64,000 nucleotides of DNA from CAMDPA01 sp963825625 (lineage in GTDB: Bacteria > Pseudomonadota > Alphaproteobacteria > Rhizobiales > Hyphomicrobiaceae): positions 248,001 through 312,000 of the forward strand of contig CAWGUF010000019.1 of NCBI GenBank assembly GCA_963825625.1, read 5' to 3'. A program made the position numbers and the translations under genes. The notes under the pieces are model-generated. The model was not told where the DNA came from, ran no database searches, and saw nothing but the letters and a program-made list of their open reading frames with translations. Of the stretch, positions 20,635-30,916 are shown one piece after another; the stretch's first letter is position 1, and the number at the start of each line of letters is the position of its first letter.

Positions 20635-21721
20635 ATGATGAGCATGGACCGATATGCATCTCTGTCTGCTGGACCTAAGTGTGGCCGATCCTGCTGATCG
20701 TGATCCAGAGCCTGGTGCTGCTGGTCGTGCTGCTGATCATGGTCGCGTACCTGCTGCTGATGGACCGCAAGGTGTGGGCGGCGGTGCAGATGCGGCGCGG
20801 CCCCAACGTGGTCGGTCCGTTCGGCCTGTTGCAGTCGTTCGCCGACTTGCTGAAGTTCGTGCTGAAGGAGCCGATGATCCCGGCCGGCGCCGACAAGGCG
20901 GTGTTCCTGCTGGCGCCGCTCGCGACGGCGGTGTGCGCGCTGGCGGCCTGGGCGGTGATCCCGGTCAATCAGGACGGCTTCGGGCAAGTGGGTCGATCGC
21001 CGATCTCAACGTCGGCGATCCTCTATCTGCTCGCGATCTCCTCGCTCGGCGTCTACGGCGTCATCATGGGCGGGTGGGCTTCGAATTCGAAGTATCCGTT
21101 CATGGGGGCGCTGCGCTCGGCGGCGCAGATGGTGTCCTACGAGGTCTCGATCGGTTTCGTGATCATCTACGGTGCTGCTTGTGCGTCGGCTCGCTCAACA
21201 TGACCGACATCGTGAATGCGCAGAAGCTGGGGGTCGGGACGCGCGCGGGACTGCCGGCCTCGGCACTCGACTGGTACTGGCTGCCGCTGCTGCCGATGTT
21301 CGTGGTGTTCTTCATCTCGGCGCTGGCGGAGACCAACCGGCCGCCGTTCGACCTGCCGGAAGCCGAATCGGAACTGGTGGCCGGGTTCATGGTCGAGTAC
21401 TCGTCGACGCCCTACCTGCTGTTCATGCTCGGCGAGTACGTCGCGATCACCACGATGTGCGCGCTGACGACGATCCTGTTCCTGGGCGGCTGGCTGCCGC
21501 CGGTCGACGTGTGGCCGCTCAACTGGGTGCCGGGCATTTTCTGGTTCCTGGGCAAGCTGGTGTTCGTGTTCTTCATGTTCGCGATGGTGAAGGCGATGGT
21601 GCCGCGCTACCGCTACGATCAGCTGATGCGGCTCGGCTGGAAGGTGTTCCTGCCGCTGTCGCTGGTGATGGTCGTGGTGGTGGCGGCGGTTCTGCAGTTC
21701 GGTCCGGCGTGGCTCGGATGA
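20635..21721 (+). CDS. nuoH: NADH-quinone oxidoreductase subunit H (about seven insertions)
   Basis: Membrane-arm subunit that forms the quinone-binding chamber with NuoB/D. Conserved parts are LLMDRKVWAAVQMRRGPNVVGP, DLLKFVLKEP, WASNSKYPFMGALRSAAQMVSYEV and AETNRPPFDLPEAESELVAGF. Single extra bases near 20666-20690 (two), 20980, 20993, 21017, 21170 and 21180 break the frame; removing them yields the family sequences KWVIADLNVGILYLL and ITVLLCVGSLNMTDIV. The start is uncertain because the first 20 residues are shifted; 20635 or 20644 both keep the corrected frame. The stop overlaps a small downstream gene. Confidence 0.92.
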
Positions 21722-21981
21722 TGGGGGCAAGGCGGCGGAGGCTGGTCAGCATGGCGGGGAACGGACACCTGGCGATGGACTACGGGCTGATTGGCGCCGG
21801 GCTGGGTTTGCTCTGGCTGCAGTAGAGGTCGTGGTGCTGTGGTGGCTCGCGGCGCGCATCGAGCGGCAGGTCGACACGCCGACGGCTGCACTCGACCGCG
21901 CGGCTGCTGCGAATAGCTGCCGTGCTCGGCTTGGTGCTGGCCGTTGGATTGGGCTACCTGCTGGGTCGCTTTTGGGGCTGA
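21718..21981 (+). CDS. Small membrane protein between nuoH and nuoI (two indels)
   Basis: Starts in an ATGA overlap with the nuoH stop. Corrected for one missing base near 21815 and one extra base near 21898, it encodes about 87 residues: a basic start, a first hydrophobic segment, the charged turn AARIERQVDTPTAALD, and a second segment RLLRIAAVLGLVLAVGLGYL ending at the TGA of 21979-21981. No family recognised. Position resembles the unidentified small genes reported between nuo genes of other alphaproteobacteria. Confidence 0.5.
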
Positions 21982-22009
21982 TGACGATAGATGGGCGGTA
22001 GAATAAGCC

Positions 22010-22211
22010 ATGAGCCCTCAGTTGATCGGTGCGGCGGCGGGCGCAATACTCGGGCTCATCAATTTTGATCGTGCTGTGGCAGATCGCCGGCAAGGCGGAG
22101 CTCGACCCAGCGCGGAAGAAGGTGGCGGGCATGTTGAAGATGGTGGCATGGCTCGATCTGCTCGCGTTTCCGGTCGCCGGATACTTCATCGGGCCGCTGG
22201 TGATGGGCTGA
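22010..22211 (+). CDS. Small membrane protein before nuoI (one insertion)
   Basis: About 66 residues with two membrane segments. MSPQLIGAAAGAILGLIN is followed, after one extra T in a run of four near 22065, by IVLWQIAGKAELDPARKK and LLAFPVAGYFIGPLVMG. The centre of the protein is a charged helix. It ends 22 bases before nuoI. Unknown function; conservation of both hydrophobic segments across the shift argues that the gene is real. Confidence 0.55.
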
Positions 22212-22233
22212 AACGGGCGAAAGGCAGGCGGTC

Positions 22234-22726
22234 ATGAACATCGCCCAAGGCATCAAATCGCTGTTCCTGGTCGGAGTTCGTCTCGGCCTTCTTCCTGCCG
22301 ATGCGGTATTTCTTCGCGCCCGAAGAAGACGCTGAACTATCCGTTCGAGAAGGGGCCGCTTTCAGCCGCGGTTTCGCGGCGAGCATGCGCTGCGGCGCTA
22401 CCCCAACGGCGAGGAGCGGTGCATCGCGTGCAAGCTGTGCGAGGCCATCTGTCCCGGCGCAGGCGATCACCATCGAGGCCGGGCCACGGCGCAACGACGG
22501 GACGCGGCGCACGACGCGCTACGACATCGACATGGTCAAATGCATCTATTGCGGTCTGTGCCAGGAGGCATGCCCGGTCGATGCGATCGTCGAGGGGCCG
22601 AACTTCGAGTTCGCGACCGAGACGCGGGAAGAACTCTACTACAACAAGGAGCGGTTGCTTGCGAACGGCGATCGATGGGAGCGGGAGATCGCCCAGAACA
22701 TTGCGCTCGATGCGAAATACCGCTGA
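22234..22726 (+). CDS. nuoI: NADH-quinone oxidoreductase subunit I (four insertions)
   Basis: Ferredoxin-like subunit carrying clusters N6a and N6b that pass electrons to N2. Two four-cysteine motifs are clear: CIACKLCEAICP and CIYCGLCQEACP. The start is MNIAQGIKSLFL. Extra bases near 22274, 22321, 22362 and 22456 break the first half; repaired, it reads TLNYPFEKGPL...PRFRGEHALRRYPNGEERC as in the family. The second half from 22500 is unbroken. Corrected length about 162 residues, the usual size. Confidence 0.93.
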
Positions 22727-23057
22727 GGCCGGTCGCGCGTTGCTTGGTGTCCTGAGTGACGACGAGCTTGCACGGTATGGCGAGATCGCGCGGGACCAGG
22801 CCGAGCAGGAGCTCAATCGATGGTGGTGGCAGGCCTTGCTGGCGCTGGGCGCGGTTGGCGCCCTGACGTGGGCCGCGCACAAAATGATGGTCGCCCCGTC
22901 GGGCGCAACTTCCTGGCGGCCGCTGTTGGTTGCATTTGGCGTGTCTTTGGCGTTGGGATACTGGCCCTACCGGCGCATAAAGAACTGGGCGTTGTGGAAG
23001 GGGCACGTGAAGGCGGTCGGTGTCGAACAAAACCGCCGCCGCAACGGGCAAGGCTGA
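22710..23057 (+). CDS. Two-helix membrane protein overlapping nuoI
   Basis: A 115-residue protein that starts inside the nuoI end (17-base overlap) with MRNTAEAGRALLGVLSDDELARYGEIARDQ, a charged helix, followed by two membrane segments around residues 40-57 and 70-88 and a basic tail ending NRRRNGQG. Intact frame. I do not recognise the family. Its overlap with nuoI indicates translation from the nuo transcript; a role in complex I assembly or stability is only a guess from position. Confidence 0.6.
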   Translation: MRNTAEAGRALLGVLSDDELARYGEIARDQAEQELNRWWWQALLALGAVGALTWAAHKMMVAPSGATSWRPLLVAFGVSLALGYWPYRRIKNWALWKGHVKAVGVEQNRRRNGQG

Positions 23058-23120
23058 GCAGGCCGGCCACGACAGGCCGGTACGGGATTGCAAGCGTGGT
23101 ATCGGACGGGCAGAGGCGAC

Positions 23121-23786
23121 ATGGGGCTGGCTGACTTATTCTTCTACCTGTTCTCCACGCTGCTCGTGGCATCCGCCGCCATGGTCATCGTCGCGCGCAA
23201 TCCCGTGCATGCCGTGCTGTTTCTGATCCTGGCGTTCTTCAATGCCGCGGGACTGTTCGTGCTGCTGGGGGCGGAGTTCCTGGCGATGCTGCTGGTCATC
23301 GTCTATGTCGGCGCGGTGGCGGTGCTGTTCCTGTTCGTCGTCATGATGCTCGACGTCGACTTCGCCGAGCTGCGCGCCGGCTTCATCAGGAATGCGCCGC
23401 TGGGACTCATCATCGGTGGTGTCGTGCTGACCGAGTTGATCCTCGTGCTGGGGGTCAAGCTGACAATGCCGGCCAAGCTCGCTGTTGCCGCGGCTCCGAT
23501 CCCGCAGGCCGCGGGCATGCACAACACGAAGGCGCTTGGATCAATCATCTATACGCAATACGCCTATTTCTTCGAGGCGGCGGGTCTCATCCTGTTCGTG
23601 GCGATGGTGGGGGCGATCGTGCTGACGCTGCGTCACAAGGACGGCGTGAAGCGCCAGTCGATCGCGGCGCAGGTGGCGCGCGGCCCGAAGACGGCGATGG
23701 CAGTGGTGAAGGTGGGGCCGGGTGAGTTCCATATCCCGGAGGCTGGAAAGCAGAAGGCGCCGGCGGGCGACGGGGACCGACAATGA
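23121..23786 (+). CDS. nuoJ: NADH-quinone oxidoreductase subunit J
   Basis: Proton-translocating membrane-arm subunit with five hydrophobic segments, 221 residues. Family motifs: ARNPVHAVLFLILAFFNAAGLFVLLGAEFLA (its first halves are the signature), VYVGAVAVLFLFVVMML, and the late segment AAGLILFVAMVGAIVLTLRHK. The start MGLADLFFYLF is chosen over an ATG 33 bases upstream. This is the only nuo gene of the window without a frame shift. Its stop overlaps the following small gene by 4 bases. Confidence 0.95.
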   Translation: MGLADLFFYLFSTLLVASAAMVIVARNPVHAVLFLILAFFNAAGLFVLLGAEFLAMLLVIVYVGAVAVLFLFVVMMLDVDFAELRAGFIRNAPLGLIIGGVVLTELILVLGVKLTMPAKLAVAAAPIPQAAGMHNTKALGSIIYTQYAYFFEAAGLILFVAMVGAIVLTLRHKDGVKRQSIAAQVARGPKTAMAVVKVGPGEFHIPEAGKQKAPAGDGDRQ

Positions 23787-24067
23787 CGGACGGGCCAATT
23801 CGGAACGGTCACGATCATGGCGGGGGCAGGCACCACGACGGTGGGCCGCGGAAAGTCGCCTCGCTCGATGATGCTCGTGCCGAGCGAAAGTCGCGGGAAA
23901 AGGCTGCGAAGGCAGCAGCGCGGGGATCGCGGCGGCCGGCCGCAGACACCGGCGGGCGGGTTTCGCTCGGTGGATGGATCTTCGGCGGGCTGGTGATGGC
24001 GATGGCGCTCGGCATGATCGTGTTGTGGCTGCTGCCGGTTCTGCGTGCCGCCGGGCTTCAGATCTAG
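23783..24067 (+). CDS. Single-span membrane protein between nuoJ and nuoK
   Basis: A 94-residue protein overlapping the nuoJ stop (ATGA). The N-terminal half is soluble, rich in histidine, glycine and basic residues (NGHDHGGGRHHDGG, then a lysine/arginine helix). The C-terminal half has one membrane segment, GGLVMAMALGMIVLWLL. The His-rich stretch could bind metal but this is not established. No family recognised. Confidence 0.55.
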   Translation: MTDGPIRNGHDHGGGRHHDGGPRKVASLDDARAERKSREKAAKAAARGSRRPAADTGGRVSLGGWIFGGLVMAMALGMIVLWLLPVLRAAGLQI

Positions 24068-24070
24068 AGG

Positions 24071-24316
24071 GTGGCCGACGTGGCGGATGCTGACGACAGT
24101 CCCCGAACGGAAATGTCCGAGCGGGAATTCCGGCAGACCGAGGCCTACGCGCAACTCGAGCGCACGCGAAAGGATGTGCGGGCGCAACGGCGGGCTGAGC
24201 AGAGGAAGCGAGTGGGTGAAGTGTGTGCCCTTGCCGTGGGCGAGATGCTTTCGGTTCCGGGACTTCTGGCTGTGCTGTTGGCGCTGGCTGTGATGATCCT
24301 GTGGTTTTGGTCTTGA
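24071..24316 (+). CDS. Small tail-anchored protein between nuoJ and nuoK
   Basis: An 81-residue protein from a GTG start 3 bases after the preceding gene. The first 50 residues are charged and helical (MSEREFRQTEAYAQLERTRKD); the last 20 (LLAVLLALAVMILWFW) make a C-terminal membrane anchor. Tight spacing and the same layout as its neighbour suggest that both proteins sit on the membrane together. Function unknown. Confidence 0.5.
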   Translation: MADVADADDSPRTEMSEREFRQTEAYAQLERTRKDVRAQRRAEQRKRVGEVCALAVGEMLSVPGLLAVLLALAVMILWFWS

Positions 24317-24395
24317 TCGGCCGGGTGCGCGACGAGGCTCGCGGCAGTGGCAGTGCGGCGAACGGCTGCACCAATTGGAATGAGGAGTTGACCCC

Positions 24396-24668
24396 ATGTC
24401 CAGGATATCGGTAGCCACTTCGAAGACTGTGGTCCGCGGTTCGGGGGTGAGCGTGGCGCGGGCCGTGTCGCGTTCGCGCGCTTGTGCTTCGGGTTTGGCC
24501 AGCGATGGCGGTGGGCGAGGGATCGACGGAGCGGGCGAAGCGGACGAAGCGGGCGTGCACAAGCGCGCGGAAGCCGCTAAGGACGGCAGCATGGCCGTCG
24601 CAGAGGGTTGGGCCAGTGGCACGAATGCCGACGTGACGGTAGATGCGAAGGTCGAGGACGGAAAATGA
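24396..24668 (+). CDS. Low-complexity hypothetical reading frame before nuoK
   Basis: A frame of 90 codons starting MSRISVATSK, with GAGGAG about 8 bases upstream. The product is rich in Ala, Gly and Ser with no hydrophobic segment and no recognisable family. Long open frames on the opposite strand here are a by-product of high GC content. It may be a real small protein or only a spacer. Confidence 0.3.
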   Translation: MSRISVATSKTVVRGSGVSVARAVSRSRACASGLASDGGGRGIDGAGEADEAGVHKRAEAAKDGSMAVAEGWASGTNADVTVDAKVEDGK

Positions 24669-24675
24669 GGTGCGC

Positions 24676-24984
24676 ATGACAATCGGCCTGGGCCACTACC
24701 TGACCGTCGCCGCGTGCCTGTTCACGCTCGGCATTTTCGGCATCTTTCTCAACCGGAAGAACGTGATCGTGATCCTGATGTCGGTCGAGCTGATGCTGCT
24801 CGCCGTCAACATCAACCTCGTTGCGTTCTCGGCTTTCCGGGTGACCTCGTCGGCCAGGTGTTCGCGCTGTTCGTTCTGACGGTTGCGGCGGCAGAGGCGG
24901 CGATCGGGCTTGGCAATCGTCGTCGTCTATTTCCGGAATCGCGGCTCGATCGCGGTCGAAGACGTCAATCTGATGAAGGGCTAA
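24676..24984 (+). CDS. nuoK: NADH-quinone oxidoreductase subunit K (two compensating indels)
   Basis: Small antiporter-like (MrpC-type) subunit with three membrane segments. [23 protein letters not shown] and the segment with the conserved glutamate, [16 protein letters not shown], are intact. Near 24842 one base is missing from the expected Leu codon of FSAFLGDL, and near 24914 one G is extra, after which the family C-terminus [22 protein letters not shown] is read to the TAA. Corrected length 102 residues, exactly as usual. Confidence 0.93.
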
Positions 24985-24994
24985 CGGGGGCAGG

Positions 24995-27094
24995 ATGTAC
25001 AGGCTATCGTCTTCCTGCCGCTGGCGGGCGCCATTATCGCGGGCTTCTTCGGCCGGTTCCTGGGCGCGCGTCCGACCGAGATCATCACGACGGCGTTCGT
25101 TGGTCTTGCGGCTGTGCTGTCGTGGATGGTTTTGTGGCAGGTCGGGTTCGGCGGCCAGCACCGTGAAGGTGCCGATCATCAATTGGATCACGTCGGGAGA
25201 GCTGGAGGTCAGCTGGGCGCTCAGGATCGACACGCTGACCGCGGTGATGCTGGTCGTGGTCAATACGGTATCGGCGCTCGTACATCTCTACTCGATCGGC
25301 TACATGCACGAGGATCCGCATCGCGAGCGGTTCTTCGCCTACCTGTCGCTGTTCACGTTCGCGATGCTGGCGCTGGTGACGAGCGACAACTTGCTGCAGA
25401 TGTTCTTCGGCTGGGAGGGCGTCGGCCTTGCCTCCTATCTGCTGATCGGCTTCTGGTACAAGAAGCCGGAGGCCAATGCGGCGGCGATCAAGGCGTTCGT
25501 CGTCAACCGGGTGGGCGACTTCGGGTTTGCGCTCGGCATCTTCGGCTTGTTCGCGGTCACCAATTCGATGCAGTTCGACGCCGTGTTCGCGGCCGCGCCG
25601 GCCTGGTCGGCAAGAGCATGGAGTTCGTCGGCTATCAGGTCGATATCCTGACCTGCATCTGCCTGCTGCTGTTCATGGGCGCGATGGGCAAGTCGGCGCA
25701 GTTTCTGCTGCATACTTGGCTGCCGGACGCGATGGAGGGGCCGACGCCGGTGTCGGCGCTGATCCACGCTGCGACCATGGTGACGGCGGGCGTGTTCATG
25801 GTGGCGCGTCTGTCGCCATTGTTCGAGTACGCACCGATCGCGCTCATGGTGGTGACGGCGGTCGGCGCCGTTACCGCGTTTTTCGCCGCCACGGTCGGCT
25901 TGGTGCAGAACGACATCAAGCGCGTGATCGCCTACTCGACGTGCTCGCAGCTCGGCTACATGTTCGTCGCCTGCGGCGTCGGCGCCTACGCCGCCGGCAT
26001 CTTCCATCTGTTCACGCACGCCTTCTTCAAGGCGCTGCTGTTCCTCGGCGCCGGCTCGGTGATCCACGCCATGCACCACGAGCAGGACATGCGCAGGATG
26101 GGCGGGCTGGCGCCGCATATCAGGATCACCTGGGCGATGATGCTGATCGGAACGTTGGCGCTGACCGGTGTCGGCATTCCGGACGTTGCGCGGTTTTGCC
26201 GGGTTCCATTCGAAGGATGCCATCATCGAGGCAGCCTACGCGGCGCACACGCCCAACAACTATGCGTTCTGGCTGCTGGTGGTCGCGGCGTTCATGACGT
26301 CGTTCTATTCGTGGCGGCTGATGTTCATGACGTTCCATCAGCAGCCGCGGTGGGAGCATGGTCACGGGCATGATGACGGGGGTCGCGCACGACGGCCACG
26401 GCGGCCATGGCTGAGCACGCCGGATGCGCACGCCGGTGACGCATGGGCATGGGCACACGCCGCACGAGAGCCCGTGGGTGATGCTGGTGCCGCTGATCGT
26501 GCTGGCGCTGGGCGCGGTGGCGGCGGGCTTCGTGTTCCAGCAGTACTTCATCGGTACCGGCACCACGGCGCGCCGGATCCCTACAAGGCGTTCTGGGCGC
26601 AAGGCGATCTTCGAGGGCGAGAACAACCATATCCTGCATGCGCATGCACGACGTTCCGGAGTGGGTGCCGCTGGTCGCCGTTCGTCGCGATGGCGCTCGG
26701 GTTCGCGTTGGCCTGGCTCTACTATATCCAGGTGCCGAGCGCTGCCGGCCGCCACAGCGCGGGCGTTCCGGCCGATCTACCTGTTCCTGCTCAACAAGTG
26801 GTATTTCGACGAGCTTTACGACTGGATCTTCGTGCGGCCGGCGATGTGGCATCGGACGGGTGCTGTGGAAGAGTGGTGACGGCACGATCATCGACGGGCT
26901 TGGGCCTGACGGCGTCGCGGCGCGGGTGCTCGATGTGACGGGGCGGGTCGTCAAGCTGCAGACCGGCTATCTCTATCATTACGCGTTCGCGATGCTGATC
27001 GGCGTGGCGCTGATCATCACCTGGTTCATGTTCCAGGGAGGCGTGCCGGCCGACCGGCGAGCATTCCAGCGGCATCGGCGGGATCGCGAAATGA
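24995..27094 (+). CDS. nuoL: NADH-quinone oxidoreductase subunit L (about fifteen indels)
   Basis: Largest antiporter-like proton pump of complex I, with the long lateral helix at its C-terminus. Conserved blocks in order: [130 protein letters not shown]. Twelve insertions and three deletions, scattered between 25001 and 27040, sum to a whole number of codons. A His-rich loop near 26360-26470 is especially broken. The repaired end runs to a TGA overlapping the nuoM start. Confidence 0.92.
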
Positions 27095-28609
27095 GCATTG
27101 CCAACACTCCGATCCTGTCGCTGATCACGTTCCTGCCGCTGTTCGGTGCGCTGCTGGTGGCGTTTCTGTCGGGCGGCGACGATGGCGGGCAAGCGCAATG
27201 CGCGATGGATCGCGCTGTGGACGACGCTCGCTCACGTTCCTTGTTTCGCTGCCGATCTGGTTGAACTTCGACAAGTCGAACGCGGCGTTTCCAGTTCGTC
27301 GAGGATCACGCGTGGCTCGGGCCGATCAACTACAAGATGGGCGTCGACGGCATCTCGATGCTGTTCGTCATCCTGACGACGTTCCTGATGCCGCTGTGCA
27401 TCCTGGCGTCCTGGGAGGCGATCAAGACGCGCGTCAAGGAATACATGATCGCGTTCCTGGTGCTCGAGACGCATGATGATCGGCGTGTTCTGCGCGCTCG
27501 ATCTCGTGCTGTTCTATCTGTTCTTCGAAGCCGGCCTGATCCCGATGTTCCTGATCATCGGGGTGTGGGGTGGAGCGCGCCGGGTCTATGCGAGCTTCAA
27601 GTTCTTCCTCTACACGCTGCTCGGCTCGGTGCTGATGCTGCTCGCCATCATGGCGATGTACTGGCATGCCGGCACGACCGACATCCCGACGCTGATTGCC
27701 AAGGCGAACTTCCCGCGCGACATGCAGTGGTGGCTGTGGCTCGCGTTCTTTGCCTCGTTCGCGGTGAAGATGCCGATGTGGCCGGTGCATACGTGGTTGC
27801 CCGACGCACACGTCGAGGCGCCGACCGCGGGCTCGGTCATCCTGGCCGGCATACTGCTGAAGATGGGCGGGCTACGGCTTCCTGCGGTTCTCCTTGCCGA
27901 TGTTCCCGCTGGCCAGCCAGGAGCTCGCGCCGCTGGTGTTCGTGCTGTCGGTGGTGGCGATCATCTACACGTCGCTGGTGGCGCTGGCGCAGGAGGACGT
28001 GAAGAAGCTCATCGCCTACTCGTCGGTCGCGCACATGGGTTTCGTGACGATGGGGATCTTCACGTTCACGACAGCAGGGCCTGGATGGCGCGATCTTCCA
28101 GATGCTGTCGCACGGGCTGGTGTCGGCCGCGCTGTTCCTGTGCGTCGGTGTGGTCTACGACCGCATGCATACGCGCGAGATCGCGGCCTACGGCGGGCTC
28201 GTCAACCGGATGCCGATCTATGCGTTCTGCTTCATGGTGTTCACCATGGCCAACGTCGGCCTGCCGGGTACGTCCGGCTTCGTCGGCGAGTTCCTGACGC
28301 TGCTTGGGGCGTTCAAGGCCAATACGGCGGTGGCGTTCTTCGCGACGACGGGTGTCGTGCTATCGGCCGCCTATGCGCTCTATCTCTACCGGCGCGTGAT
28401 CTTCGGGGAGCTGGAAAAGCCGGCTCTCAAGACGATCACGGACATGAGACCGCGTGAGATCGCGATACTCGGCGCCGCTGGTGGTGCTTACCATCTTCTT
28501 CGGCTTTCATCCAAAGCCGGTTCTGGATGTGACGGCGAAGTCGGTCAAGCCAGCTCGTATCGAACTACAATGCTGCGGTGCCAAGAAAGCAGCCGAGCTG
28601 AAACGCTGA
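27091..28609 (+). CDS. nuoM: NADH-quinone oxidoreductase subunit M (eight or nine indels)
   Basis: Antiporter-like proton pump. [21 protein letters not shown] starts in an ATGA overlap with nuoL. The blocks MGVDGISMLFVILTTFLMP, FYLFFEAGLIPMFLIIGVWGG, MPMWPVHTWLPDAHVEAPTAGS, DVKKLIAYSSVAHMGFV, FQMLSHGLVSAALFL and NVGLPGTSGFVGEFL are all present. Extra bases lie near 27192, 27231, 27290, 27470, 27871, 28075, 28470 and 28530. The final residues are ambiguous: two nearby stops (28601 and 28609) fit different repairs; I use the second because it gives a KKAAELKR-like end. Confidence 0.92.
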
Positions 28610-28659
28610 GGCCGCCGCCCCAGGGGACCACGGCCAGGTATCACATCGCAGGCAGAGAC

Positions 28660-30113
28660 ATGGACCTCCTACAGACATTTGCGCCGATGTGGCCCGAGCT
28701 GGTCATCGTCGATTGGCGCGCTGACACTCACGATGTGGGGTGCGTTCACGCGTGAGACCGAGCGCGATGGCGGAGCTGATCGGGCTGGGTTGCGATCGCG
28801 ATCCTGGCTCGTGGCGGGCTGGCTGATCGTGCGCGCAATGCCGGCAACAGGCACGTTGTTCGATGGGGCATTCATCGACGACGGTTTCGGCCGCTTCATG
28901 AAGCTGCTGGTGCTGATCGGCTCGGCGGCCGCGCTGGTGCTGGCGTTCGACGACTTCCGAGGGCCGGGGGATTCTGAAGTTCGAGTATCCGGTGCTGGTG
29001 CTGCTTGCGACAGCCGGCATGATGATGATGATCTCATCGGGCGATCTCATTGCGCTCTATCTCGGTCTGGAGCTGCAAAGCCTCGCGCTCTATGTGGTGG
29101 CGGCGTTCCGGCGGGACGATGTGCGCTCGAGCGAGGCGGGCCTCAAGTATTTCGTGCTGGGAGCGCTATCGTCCGGCATGCTGCTCTACGGAGCATCGCT
29201 GGTCTACGGGTTCACCGGGACGACAAGGTTTGCGGAGATCGCGACGATTGCGACCGCCAGCAATGCGGCCAGCAATATCGGGCTGATCTTCGGTCTCGTG
29301 TTCCTGCTGGTCGGTATCGCCTTCAAGATTTCCGCAGTGCCCTTCCACATGTGGACGCCCGATGTCTACCAGGGCGCGCCGACGCCGGTGACGGCGTTCT
29401 TTTCGGCAGCACCCAAGGTGGCGGCGATGGCGCTCCTGGTGCGGGTTGTCGTGACGGCTTTTCCGGGCATCGCGAGCCAGTGGCAGCAGATCGTCACGTT
29501 TCTGGCAATCGCATCGATGGTGTTCGGGGCGTTCGCTGCGATCGGGCAGACGAACATCAAGCGCATGCTGGCCTACTCGTCGATCGCGAACGTGGGTTTC
29601 GCGCTGGTGCCGTTGGCTGCTGGCTCGCGGGAAGGCATGCAGGGCGTGTTGATCTACATGGCCATCTACATGGTCATGACATTGGGCGCTTTCGCCTGCG
29701 TCATCGCGATGCGGAGGCAACAAGGAGCGGTGGAGGAGATCGATGATCTATCGGGGCTCGCGCGCCACAATCTGCCGATGGCGTTCGTGCTGCTGGCGCT
29801 GATGTTCTCGCTTGCCGGCATCCCACCGCTGGCTGGCTTCTGGGCGAAGTATTACGCGTTCCTGCCAGCCATCAAACAGGGGCTCTATGCGCTTGCCGTC
29901 ATCGGTGTGCTCGCCAGCGTGGTCGGCGCCTACTACTATCTGCGCGTGGTCAAGGTGATGTTCTTCGACGATGCCAAGCCAGCGTTTCTGCCGGTTCCCG
30001 GTGGGGTCGCTTTCGTCATGGCGGCGTCGGGATTGTTCGTGCTGTTGTTCGTCGTGGTGCCTTCGCCGCTGGTCGATGCGGCGGCGCGTGCGGCGGCATC
30101 GCTCCGCTTCTGA
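28660..30113 (+). CDS. nuoN: NADH-quinone oxidoreductase subunit N (four indels near the 5' end)
   Basis: Third antiporter-like subunit, with fourteen membrane segments expected. The start MDLLQTFAPMWPELVIV is followed by an extra base near 28710, a missing and an extra base around 28785-28810, and an extra G near 28965. From 28992 the frame is unbroken and shows GDLIALYLGLELQSLALYV, GLKYFVLGALSSGMLLYG, PFHMWTPDVYQGAPTPVTAFF, TNIKRMLAYSSIANVGF and SLAGIPPLAGFWAKYY. Corrected length about 484 residues. It ends 11 bases before birA. Confidence 0.93.
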
Positions 30114-30124
30114 TTGCCGGTTTC

Positions 30125-30916
30125 ATGTCAATTGCGCCTGAGTTCGAGTGGGATCGGATTGCGATCGTAGAGTTCGACGAGGTCGATTCGACCAATTCGG
30201 AAGCAATGCGGCGCGCTGCGACCGGCGAAACCGGTCCTCTATGTATCGTCGCCCGCCGCCAGTCGGGCGGCAGGGGGCGCGCGGGGCGAAGCTGGACGAT
30301 GGCGGATGGCAATCTCGCCGCCTCATTCCTGTTCCAGCCCGATTGTCCGGATGCCAACCTGCCGCAGTTGTCGCTGGTCGCCGGGCTGGCCGTTCACGAT
30401 GCAGTCGCAGCCCTGCCGCTCAGCGAGGACTTCCGATTGCGCCTGAAATGGCCCAATGACCTGATGGTCGGAGCGGCCAAGCTTGGCGGAATCCTGGTCG
30501 AAAGCACAGCGTTCGGCCAAGCCCGCGTCGCTGTCATCGGCATCGGTTTGAATTGCTCTGTCGCTCCGGTCGTTGCCGGCCGGCAAACCATTGCACTGGA
30601 TGATTATTGTCTCAATGTTGTGTCACCGGGTGGGTTTGTTCGTGCTATTGCTGAGCACATCGGCCGGCGACTGGGGCAATGGGCCGGTGGCAGGGGCTTC
30701 GCGCAAATCCGGGCGGACTGGCTCAGCCGGTCATGGTCGGATGGGGACCAGATCCTCGTGAATGCTCACGAGGGGACTGTGAGCGGTCGTTTTGCTGGTC
30801 TCGACGAGACCGGCGCGCTGCTGATCGACACTGGCTCCGGCCGCATTAGGCGAATCACCTCCGGTGAGGTGGATGACGTGCCTGGGATCGAGAAAGAGGA
30901 CCGCAATGGCCGATAA
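30125..30916 (+). CDS. birA: Biotin--[acetyl-CoA-carboxylase] ligase
   Basis: Cytoplasmic ligase of 263 residues that attaches biotin to the carboxyl carrier protein. The biotinyl-5'-AMP loop GGRGRAGRSW, the segment FRLRLKWPNDLMVGAAKLGGILVES with the catalytic lysine, and the small C-terminal SH3-like domain are present. There is no N-terminal helix-turn-helix, so it is a pure enzyme, not the E. coli type repressor. nuoN-birA-rnj is a recurrent alphaproteobacterial order. It overlaps the rnj start by 11 bases. Confidence 0.93.
   Translation: MSIAPEFEWDRIAIVEFDEVDSTNSEAMRRAATGETGPLCIVARRQSGGRGRAGRSWTMADGNLAASFLFQPDCPDANLPQLSLVAGLAVHDAVAALPLSEDFRLRLKWPNDLMVGAAKLGGILVESTAFGQARVAVIGIGLNCSVAPVVAGRQTIALDDYCLNVVSPGGFVRAIAEHIGRRLGQWAGGRGFAQIRADWLSRSWSDGDQILVNAHEGTVSGRFAGLDETGALLIDTGSGRIRRITSGEVDDVPGIEKEDRNGR

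Noticed and set aside
23541..24682. Long minus-strand frames opposite the small genes between nuoJ and nuoK.
   Set aside because: They are rich in Arg, Pro, Ser and Thr, the usual product of reading GC-rich coding DNA backwards, and the plus strand holds spaced, coupled genes.
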